A stretch of DNA of 48,517 nt from an uncultured Lachnospiraceae bacterium (GTDB lineage: Bacteria; Bacillota; Clostridia; Lachnospirales; Lachnospiraceae), in contig CALCMD010000071.1 in assembly GCA_937965795.1 (NCBI GenBank), positions 1-48,517 of the forward strand, written 5' to 3'. The notes beneath the pieces were generated by a model that did not search any database, was not told the origin of the DNA, and was given only the letters and a program-made list of their open reading frames with translations. The translations under genes were made by a program, and so were the position numbers. Positions 16,805 to 24,400 of the stretch are shown here, piece by piece (the first letter of the stretch is position 1; each line of letters begins with the position of its first letter).

Positions 16805-17340
16805 ACTATCTCTCCTCCCCTTTTTCTGAGTATTTCACTCTCCCTGCTGGTAATTGTATCTATATGTATTTCATCAACGATGCTTTTTTGTATACATGCC
16901 ATTCCATTTTCCTGCCCGTACTCATCCACTTTTTGTATGACAAATGTTTCCCCATTATATTCCACAGGATATCCGCTGAAAAATTCTTCCAGAAACATAA
17001 TTTCCAGCACTCTTTTTTCCTTTATGGCATAAGCAATCAATTCTTCCAAAATTTGCTCTTCCTCACTGATTTTAAGCTCCCTCTCCTTTTGCTCTTTCAG
17101 TCTGTACAGCTCCAGAATTTTTTCCTCATATCTCCCGTCCGTCTCACACTTAAAAATATCTTCCATTCTCAGCCACATATATCCATCATATTCTCCATTT
17201 GGAGAGATACTTTTCAGAAGAACTTCCTCCTCATTCAAAGCCGCGACATAGCCAACACCGAATCTGTCCGCTCTTTGCATATCGTTATAAATACCGACTA
17301 ATTTTTTCTCTTTTTTCACTTTATCTAAGTAATTTCTCAT
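16801..17340 (-). CDS. Protein with two tandem small beta-barrel (Sm/SH3-like) units
   Basis: A 179-residue soluble protein with two units like those of the four-unit protein at 13913-15022. The first reads VGYVAALNEEEVLLKSI then GEYDGYMWLRMEDIFK; the second FSGYPVEYNGETFVIQKV then GQENGMACIQ. Charged helices (EEKILELYRLKEQKEREL) separate them. GGGGAATAGAGG precedes the ATG, which lies 19 bases after the stop of a HEAT/phosphatase-like gene. The first half, with LRMEDIF, is a pattern often seen in uncharacterised proteins of Firmicute toxin-immunity clusters. Function unknown. Confidence 0.65.
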   Translation of the reverse strand: MRNYLDKVKKEKKLVGIYNDMQRADRFGVGYVAALNEEEVLLKSISPNGEYDGYMWLRMEDIFKCETDGRYEEKILELYRLKEQKERELKISEEEQILEELIAYAIKEKRVLEIMFLEEFFSGYPVEYNGETFVIQKVDEYGQENGMACIQKSIVDEIHIDTITSRESEILRKRGGEIV

Positions 17341-17359
17341 CCTCTATTCCCCTTTTTGT

Positions 17360-18460
17360 TTATTCTTCATGGTTCATTTCCGCATAAATATAATCCCGAA
17401 GCTCCTCAAGCATCCTTTTCGCCTGCTCCACATCCAGCATATTCTCATCCACATCCTCAAACAGCGGGACGATTCGCTGGAAGGGATAATCTTCCGGCTT
17501 TAACCGGACGCCGATTGGAACGATAAACTCATATCTCCATACAGAGCGGGCTTTTTTCGGATAAAAATATTGTTTCATTTGCTTTCTCTCTTCCAGCCTT
17601 TCTACTACCTCATCCAGCATCGTTTCTGCCGGACACAGACCTGCTGATTGTACCCACATTTCATCTTCCATCTCATCACTCAGATAATCCAGCATCTGCG
17701 AAAGCGCTTCATTTCTCTGATCAAGGAGCAGAACACCTGGTCTTGCCTTCTCCTTTATCAATTCCTTTTCCCCCCAGTCATTCTCTATATGGACCAGAGA
17801 TGTTTCTATCATCTGATTAATTTCCCGTTCATTAAATACCGTGCGAAGATATTTTAGCTGACTAAAAGCCATGTTCTGCGATTCATATTTATTTTCTTTC
17901 ATAGAAAAAATATTCTTTAACTGTACAAGTCCCTCCCTGTACCCACAAAGATACCTTGCACACTCATAAAAACTTAATACCCAGATGTTTTTTTCTTTTT
18001 TGTATAACTTTTGCATTTTTCTCCAACACTTTTTTGCACTTTCTTTCGTATAACCATATCGGTTCATCCAAACCTCAAAAAAAGCGCTTGCCGCATATCC
18101 CCTTGTCATTTTCCCGCCGGTACGCATCAGTTCGTACAGGCGTCTCAATGTTTTCTCCTGATATCCTCTTTCTAATGCTTCCACGGCCGTAACATTCACC
18201 AGCATGGCTTTATCATAAGTCATCTGACGCAGACGTTCCTCATCCTGCTCATTGCAGCGTATTCCAAGCACTTCCGCTGCCTCATATCGAATCTGCTCAT
18301 CACCGTCCTTTGTATATTGATAAATGGTTTTCCACTGTTCCTCATCTGGCATCGGTCTGTTTTCCAGAAATTCTTCCAGGAACGTTATTTTTGTAATATA
18401 GTCATCTGATAAAAGTTTTGTTTTTACGTCATTTTCTTTTGAAACTTCCATCGCATCCAC
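17360..18460 (-). CDS. HEAT-like + degenerate LMW-phosphatase-fold protein
   Basis: A 366-residue soluble protein. Residues 20-235 are HEAT-like helices with the array motif RGYAASAFFEVWMNRYGY and EKNIWVLSFYECARY. Residues 243-362 are the phosphatase-like domain: VLLLDQRNEALSQ, QSAGLCPAE, YEFIVPIGVRLKPEDYPFQ, FEDVDENMLDVEQAKRM and DYIYAEM. The Cys position is Asp247 and the loop Arg is Leu, so no phosphatase chemistry is expected. It is the copy closest to the fossil at 16043-16132 and shares the 158-base repeat with the 430-residue gene. AAAGGTGG lies directly upstream of the ATG. Confidence 0.7.
   Translation of the reverse strand: MDAMEVSKENDVKTKLLSDDYITKITFLEEFLENRPMPDEEQWKTIYQYTKDGDEQIRYEAAEVLGIRCNEQDEERLRQMTYDKAMLVNVTAVEALERGYQEKTLRRLYELMRTGGKMTRGYAASAFFEVWMNRYGYTKESAKKCWRKMQKLYKKEKNIWVLSFYECARYLCGYREGLVQLKNIFSMKENKYESQNMAFSQLKYLRTVFNEREINQMIETSLVHIENDWGEKELIKEKARPGVLLLDQRNEALSQMLDYLSDEMEDEMWVQSAGLCPAETMLDEVVERLEERKQMKQYFYPKKARSVWRYEFIVPIGVRLKPEDYPFQRIVPLFEDVDENMLDVEQAKRMLEELRDYIYAEMNHEE
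17376..17533 (-). repeat. 158-base direct repeat, copy 2
   Basis: Ungapped match to 11493-11650, about 6 kb away in the same orientation. Both copies are the 3' coding part of a HEAT/phosphatase-like gene. Recombination between them would delete the seven genes or fossils in between. Confidence 0.8.
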
Positions 18461-18504
18461 CTTTCCCTTAGCCTTTCTGTTTTCTATTTCTTAGTATATA
18501 GTTC

Positions 18505-18953
18505 TTACTCCAGCCAATACCAGCGTCCGTCGGATGTTTCATTATCAAACTGCATGATTCCTGCTTACGCTTCTGGACAATACAAAATCCCCATATCAAA
18601 CGTTCCATATCTCTCCATAAATTCCAATAACAGGCTCATTTCTCCCGCATATGTAGTGATCCCACAAAAACCTGTCATTAAATACCCCTTCTTATCTGCC
18701 ATTTTTTTCTTCTCCCACTCCTCTGGCAGTTGTGGTCTTAAATGATAACATGACTCCATTTTTTCTGCCCGCTTCATATTCAATGCTTTTTTATTCTGCT
18801 GAATCAGATTTGCAAATCCGTTTCTTTTCTTTCCTGACAGCAGATATCTGCACCGTTCCCGATAGTCTTTCCTTATATATATTCCTCCAGTCCAAATATC
18901 ACAAACGACTGATTGTCCCGTAACAATTGCAATACTTGTTCCTTTTCCACCAT
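18505..18953 (-). pseudogene. Broken small gene (frameshift in (TA)4 plus in-frame stop)
   Basis: Conceptually joined, this is a 148-codon gene. From ATG 18953 (AAAGGGG site about 11 bases upstream) it reads MVEKEQVLQLLRDNQSF then FGLEEYI, and stops at TAA within GAATATATATAAGG. Removing one TA from the (TA)4 tract (18874-18881) restores the frame into RKDYRERCRYLLSGKKRNG and on to GILYCPEA. There a TAA interrupts, and the same frame continues AGIMQFDNETSDGRWYWLE before the true stop at 18507-18505. Thus two independent lesions are present. I do not recognise the family; the aromatic end (RWYW) and position suggest a former immunity gene. A shorter frame starting at a GTG (18963) would give 132 residues but an unrelated N-terminus. 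Confidence 0.7.
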
Positions 18954-19024
18954 TTTTGTTCACACCCCTTTATTGCTTTCCTTCATAAAAATAATAGCCC
19001 ACTTCCTCTGCCTGGATTCCTCTG

Positions 19025-19585
19025 TTATTTCCCTCTCTGCCCCGCCGCAGCCGCATAACTACTCTCTATTTTTCTATCTCTAAAGTCTGTTTCCGGCTCT
19101 TCTCCTTCGTATGAATACCTGACAAATTCTACCCGTTGATATTTCCAATAATCTTCCGTTTGTTTGCTTACATCAAAAATCAACCTTTCAGGCTTAAGTT
19201 TTCTTGAATGATACCTCAATGGAAAATAATGATAATATCCTGAAACAATCACCTTCTCATCGTCTATTTGTTTTACGTCTTCACTACACTCTAAGACATA
19301 AAAACGCATTCCATCTACCATTACCTTACAGGGCTTTTCCCCTTCTTCTCCTGCAATGCCTCCCTTATATATAGACGCTCCTTCTTTCTTTGTTCCCTGC
19401 TTTCCTTCCTCCACTTTAAACCAGATCTCCGGCGATTCCGATCTCCATATGGCAGTTCCATACTCATCCGGCGGATTTGGATGTGGCGTACTGGTTCCAT
19501 TTTCTAATAAAAAACCAAATCCTGCCACGGCAAGAAAAAATATTATGGTAATCGCCACAAAAATATTACGTATCCACTTTCTCAT
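19025..19585 (-). CDS. Membrane-anchored hypothetical protein of the array
   Basis: About 186 residues. The start is placed at the ATG (19585) coding MRKWIRNIF, preceded by AGAGGGAAGG; an earlier ATG at 19618 overlaps the upstream gene. Residues 4-26 form one membrane helix (FVAITIIFFLAVAGFGFLL), followed by an outside domain with Pro-rich PHPNPPDEYG and beta-strands (FYVLECSEDVKQI, VIVSGYYHYFPLRY). No cysteine follows the helix, so it is not a lipoprotein. The C-terminus SSYAAAAGQRGK is low in complexity and may be altered. It lies between a HEAT/phosphatase-like gene and the broken gene. A membrane-located immunity protein would suit an exported toxin, but this is inference. Confidence 0.55.
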   Translation of the reverse strand: MRKWIRNIFVAITIIFFLAVAGFGFLLENGTSTPHPNPPDEYGTAIWRSESPEIWFKVEEGKQGTKKEGASIYKGGIAGEEGEKPCKVMVDGMRFYVLECSEDVKQIDDEKVIVSGYYHYFPLRYHSRKLKPERLIFDVSKQTEDYWKYQRVEFVRYSYEGEEPETDFRDRKIESSYAAAAGQRGK

Positions 19586-19607
19586 TACCTTCCCTCTTAG
19601 TATCTGC

Positions 19608-20690
19608 TTAGCCCTCATGGTTCATTTCCGCATAAATGTAATCCCGCAGCTCCTCCAGCATTTCCTCCGCCTGCGAGAAGTCAAGCATCTTTTCATCTAC
19701 ATTTTCAAATATGGGAATGATCTTCTGAAAAGGGTACTTTTCTGTTTCAAGTTTCTGCCCGACAGGGACTATAAAATCATATCGTTCCAACCCTTTCACT
19801 TTTTCCGGTCGCTGATAGCATTTGATATCATAATTTCTTTGCCAAAACAGTTTTACAAGCTTTTCATCGATTTCCTGCTTCGGCCAAGTCCCATATGCGC
19901 ATAAAAGCATTTCATATTTCGGACTTTCCCACGCCAGATACTGTAAAATCTGAGAAAGTCCTGCATTTCCTCTGTCCAGAAGAAGCACCATTGGCCAGAC
20001 AGCTTCCTGTTTTAATTTTCCCACTACCCACTGCAATCCATATTCATTTGAAGCCGAAGCACACACCTTTTCAAGAACCACATCAATTTGCTTTTTATAT
20101 CGTATATTTCTCAGATTAAACAGACGGGACAACGCTCCATACTGCTCTCGAAAATTATCTGTAATCTCTCCCGTCGCAACTTTATATAACCATTCTAATG
20201 CCTCTTCCTTGCCTGCGTGGTATCGATTGTATTCATATACATTTAGCGGAAAAATACTTTTTTCACTCCTGTAAAGAGGCTCCACATCTTCCAGATAATT
20301 CTTCATGCTTTCCCGGTCGTATCCATAAAGATTGACCCATACAGAAAAATAACTGGAAATCGCACAGCAGCGGGTGAGTGCCGAATTCGTCTCTCTCATC
20401 ATTTCTTTTAATCTCTGTAAAGTTTTCTTTTCACTTCCAAGTCCAAGACTTTCCACTGCTTTTCTTTTCACAAAACGATTTTTGTCCCAAGTCATTTTCC
20501 TTAATAGCTCCTCTGTTTCAGGAAAATCCTGACCTGCCAGCACCTGCACAAGTTTCTGACGGATCACAGGATTCCCTTCCTCCGCCATAGGATATATTTT
20601 TTCCAATTCTTGACCCGTAAGTACCCACTGACTTTCAAGTAGATTTTCCAGATAATTCATTTTGTAAGTAAAATTGTTGCGATATCTCAT
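19608..20690 (-). CDS. HEAT-like + degenerate LMW-phosphatase-fold protein, nearest the Rhs gene
   Basis: A 360-residue soluble protein, the first gene of the array after the Rhs toxin and the dead transposon, so the best candidate for the cognate immunity protein. HEAT-like helices cover residues 15-230 (CCAISSYFSVWVNLYGY, VYEYNRYHAGKEEAL). The phosphatase-like domain follows: VLLLDRGNAGLSQ, closest of the five to the true loop VCxGNxxRSQ; then LCAYGTWPKQEI in place of the SAG motif, YDFIVPVGQKL, YPFQKIIPIFENVDEKMLD and ELRDYIYAEM. The Cys is Asp239 and the loop Arg is Leu. A weak AAAAGG site precedes the ATG. No promoter of its own was found; it may be read from the Rhs promoter or from the transposon end. 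Confidence 0.7.
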   Translation of the reverse strand: MRYRNNFTYKMNYLENLLESQWVLTGQELEKIYPMAEEGNPVIRQKLVQVLAGQDFPETEELLRKMTWDKNRFVKRKAVESLGLGSEKKTLQRLKEMMRETNSALTRCCAISSYFSVWVNLYGYDRESMKNYLEDVEPLYRSEKSIFPLNVYEYNRYHAGKEEALEWLYKVATGEITDNFREQYGALSRLFNLRNIRYKKQIDVVLEKVCASASNEYGLQWVVGKLKQEAVWPMVLLLDRGNAGLSQILQYLAWESPKYEMLLCAYGTWPKQEIDEKLVKLFWQRNYDIKCYQRPEKVKGLERYDFIVPVGQKLETEKYPFQKIIPIFENVDEKMLDFSQAEEMLEELRDYIYAEMNHEG

Positions 20691-20826
20691 ATACCTTTTC
20701 TCCTTATAAACACAGTTCTAAGTCACCAACCACCAGTTCAACTGGTGGTTTGATATTAGCCCTCCAAAGGGCTAGTGTTACTGCTCGCCCCAAAGGGCGG
20801 TACCGCAAGCATTATTACTGGTCCGC

Positions 20827-21242
20827 TTACAAAGCGATACCTTGTGAATCCTCTTTTCTTGATTTTTCTGCCTGCTCTTTTATATACTTTTGTACTGCTT
20901 CATCAGTGATATTACCAATTATTTCTACATAATATCCTCTCGCTCAAAACGCTTTATCCCATTTGCTTTGCAATTCTGGATGTCTGTCATATATCATCAA
21001 TGTACTTTTTCCTTTGAGATATCCCATAAAATTTGAAACACTATATTGGGGTGATAGCTCCACACTTAAATGTGCATGGTCTATGCACACTGCACTTGCT
21101 ATAATGTCTACATTTTTATAACCACATAATGTATTGATTATTCCCCTTATTTCCCATACAGTACCTTTTTGCGATATTTCGGAATGAATAAGATATGATA
21201 CTGACATTTCCACCGAGTATGTGCTATGCTATTATTGTCCAT
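20827..21242 (-). pseudogene. tnpA: IS200/IS605 family transposase TnpA, broken
   Basis: From ATG 21242 the frame reads MDNNSIAHTRWKCQYHILF then IPKYRKKVLYGK and stops. The continuing frame (from about 21160) gives LCGYKNVDIIASAVCIDHAHLSVEL, including the HxH metal motif (HAH; HUH type), then NFMGYLKGKSTLMIYDRH and WDKAF. Next comes TGA where the family has TGG (FWARGYYV), and the same frame goes on ARGYYVEIIGNITDEAVQKY to the stop at 20829-20827. So one frameshift and one Trp-to-stop change have inactivated it. The catalytic Tyr region (GYYV) lies beyond the stop. Confidence 0.85.
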
Positions 21243-21249
21243 TTGGATC

Positions 21250-21306
21250 ACCTCCTATGATTTTAAAATTGGTTTGCGACACCAATTCCATTGTATCATA
21301 GGAGGT
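21250..21306. repeat. Perfect 12-base inverted repeat at the IS left end
   Basis: ACCTCCTATGAT (21250-21261) and ATCATAGGAGGT (21295-21306) pair exactly, with inner arms AATTGGT (21267-21273) and ACCAATT (21281-21287). Read toward tnpA, the stem contains the AGGAGGT ribosome binding site of the transposase, so the structure would hide that site in readthrough transcripts. This is the known way IS200 limits its own expression. Confidence 0.75.
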
Positions 21307-21414
21307 TTTCTTTGAATATCCTCACCAGTTCCTCTTACTCCATTCTCCCCAGCATAACTGGGGAATTAGGACTTTCATTTATACTTGGATTACTTGAATT
21401 TCTAAACAAAACTT

Positions 21415-24400
21415 TTACTTAATTTTGGGTTTTCCGTCTTTAATCCATTGTTCAAACGCTTCGTCTATTTGTGGTTTTTTTAGATTGCCAAAATCCTTAA
21501 TTTTTCTATGACAATATCTTTTAAACTCTTTAGGATATTTCTTATACCATTTGTCCCTTTGGTTCTCTTTTCCCCCCTTAAAAGTTCCTTTATACTCTTG
21601 AGCTCTTTCTCGCGCACTTCTCGAATATCCATCCTCATCAGCCCTTTTAGATCTTGCCTGTAGAACCGGTATACTTGACACCGATCTCGCAATCCTTCGA
21701 CCCACGATCCTCGCCGTCCTCGTGGAAACACCTCCCGTAACTACCGTCTCCGGAACTGTCACTGTTGTATACGTATAATTAACCACAACTGTAGCTATCT
21801 CTCGACCGCAATAATACAGTCCCTTAATCGTCTGCCACAGTACATACGAAATCGTTACCGCCATGCCAATCACAAAATATATTGTTACTGTGGTCGCTGT
21901 TGCAACAGTCGCTACCGCTGCATGCCCGCTCGGATCAATATAATTCACCGGATTATTCGCACAATACGTATACAGATTCCACGTTCCATAATCCGTCATT
22001 TCCCCACGGTAAGTATCCTGGCTTAAGAACCTTCCATCCTGCGGATTATAATATCTCGCATTCAGATAATACAGCCCCGTGCCCTCATCGTAGATTCCGC
22101 CCGTATAGCAGATTTCATTTTCAAGGTTCTCATCCCCGCACACTGCCGTCTCTCCAAAGTCCGTGTAGCGGTAGGACAGCGCACAGCTCCCATCCGGTTT
22201 TAACAGGCTGGTGGTGCTGCCTTTCAGGTCTTTGTTGTACGTCAGGTATTCTCCGGCGCAGCTTCCCACATATCTGCCTGCGGCAATGACATTTCCTTCC
22301 AGCCCGTAAAGCTGGAAGCTGGTCTTATTCCCTTCAGCATCCGTGGTCGCCAGGAGTGCATCTCCCTGATAATAGTATTTGGTCGTCTCTCCATTTTCCG
22401 TCTTTTGGATTCTCTGGCCGTTTCCGTTGTAGAGGTTTGTCTGGGTCAGGGTAACCGTTCCATCCTCTTTTTTGACGGCCTGTGCCAGACGGTTCCCCAC
22501 ATCATAGCTGTAATCCGTGCTCTCTTTCGTGATACTGTCCGTCTCATTTTCGAGGTTTCCGTTGGCGTCATACGCATAGCTCTTATCCGACTGTACCGTG
22601 CTTCCCTTCACCTTTTTGGAAGCTGTCATCTGATTCAGGCTGTTGTAGGTGTTTCTGGTGACTTCGTCGCCCTTCGTCTCCGTCAGGCGGTTCCCGTTCT
22701 TATCGTAAGTATAAGTCGTTCTGCTAAGAAGCGTCCCGCTAAAATCCCGGATTTCCGTAGCGGTCAGTCTCCCAAGCGCATCGTACACATGGCTTCTGTT
22801 CTCCTGTACCTGGGCTCCTTCTGCTTCGAAATATCCCTGGAAAATTCTCTCTGTCAGGATATTGGAATTCTTATCGTAGGTATACTGATAAGACTCCCTG
22901 ACCGGGGCGTCTGGCGTGCTGTCCCTGTATTCTATCCCCGTCACACGGTTCAGCCCGTCATACACATAGCTCTTCCGGATATAGTTTTCCGTGCCGCCCG
23001 CCGCAAAGTTCGGATAATCCCGGATTTCACTCACTTTTCCGTCCGGGGTATAGAGATAACTGCGCAGAAGGTTCTTTGCGCCGTCGTCCATTCCGGCATA
23101 AACTGCTTCTATCCAGCCCTTCTCATCATATTGATACTGTAAGGATACCACATGATTTTCTGCTTTGGGATAACGGATTTCTGTTAATCTTCCATCTTCA
23201 TCATAAGAGAAACGGACTGCGGCTTCATTTTTCTTTTCCTCCGTCGGTACTTTGTCCCCATCACACTCGATGAATGCCGTCATCTGCTTCATGCCGTCAT
23301 AATCATACTCCAGATAACGGTATCTTTTCTCCGTCCCTCCGTCAACTTCAAAGTCCTCCATCGTGTGCAACTGGTCAGAGGAGGTATAGGTATACTTCGT
23401 CACAAGGGTTCCTGTCCCGTCTGCCCGGAAATAAGAAACCTGAATCAGGCGGTTCCGCCCGTCATACTCATATTTCTTGTAGTCCCCGTTTGTGTACGTT
23501 TCCCGGAGGACATTTCCCTTCTGGTCATACTGATAGGAGGTCGACAGGGATGGAATTTTCCCATCTCCCAGGTCTGCGGTTTTTACGGTTCTTCCTTCTC
23601 CGTTTACGAAGTCCTTGCTGATATTTCCAAGTGCGTCTGTCGTAAGAGTGCTGACAGTTCCGTCCTTTTCAAGCACATCATAACCATACCGGGTGACGTT
23701 TGGCTGCCCCGTTCCATCCTCCAGAGAGACCTCTGTCAGCCTGGAAAGTACGTCATATGTGAATCTGGTCTGATGTCCTTCCCCGTCTGTCGCACTTAAC
23801 TGATTTCCACGCTTGTCATAACTGCTGCTCTCCGTGATGGAATCCTGTGTGGTTTTCCACTGGCCGTCACGGTACTCCGGATTTTGGATTGTCATACACG
23901 GATTCCCGGAGTTGTCATAAAGCGTGAGCGCCACCTGCTGTTTCCCGGTTCCATCTTCCGCGCCTGTTTTCTGTACGACCGCCTCCCCATGTCTGTCATA
24001 TTCTGTTTCTGTACAGAGCCCTGAGGCAATATTTTTGATATTCCACCCCATGACATTATAATAGCTTCTGGACTCCTGCCCTCCGGGGCTCGTGGACGTT
24101 ACGACCTGTATACGCTCTCTGCCGTCATCCTCTCCCTGCCACTCATAGGTGTATTTCGTGCCATAAGCCCGGCTCACGCCTCCTTTCGACACCTTCTGTC
24201 CGGTCAGACGGTTTTCTGCATCATATGTATATTCCGTCACTGTGGCATCCCTGGCTGTCTCACGAATCAGCGTTCCATTGGCGTCGTATTCCCTTTTTGT
24301 CGTGGACGAAATCATCCCTTCCATACAGTTGTCACTGGTCAGCCGTCCGAGGAAATCATAGCTGTAATTATGAACCGTTCCCACGCCGTCATTGCTGTAA

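Larger units (their letters stand above)
20724..21310 (-). mobile_element. Decayed IS200/IS605-type element
   Basis: The element consists of a broken Y1 transposase gene (20827-21242) with structured ends. At one side are the hairpin AACCACCAGTT/AACTGGTGGTT (about 20728-20752) and two short hairpins around AAAGGG. At the other is the perfect 12-base inverted repeat at 21250-21306. Only the tnpA part is present, with no tnpB. Exact ends cannot be fixed because single-strand IS200-type elements leave no target duplication. It sits between the Rhs toxin gene and the first immunity-like gene. Confidence 0.7.

Noticed and set aside
20728..20815. Hairpins around AAAGGG and CCACCAGTT considered as a CRISPR or riboswitch
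   Set aside because: The stems differ in sequence and spacing and sit next to the IS200/IS605 transposase remnant, so they are best read as transposon ends.
21340..21375. CCCCAG-N5-CTGGGG hairpin after the Rhs gene considered as its terminator
   Set aside because: No T run follows on the minus strand and it lies beside the IS200/IS605 end, so its role cannot be decided.
21480..21731. 83-residue frame on the minus strand within the Rhs tip, considered as an alternative toxin or immunity gene
   Set aside because: It overlaps the real Rhs frame throughout, is Arg-rich and matches no family; a shadow frame.
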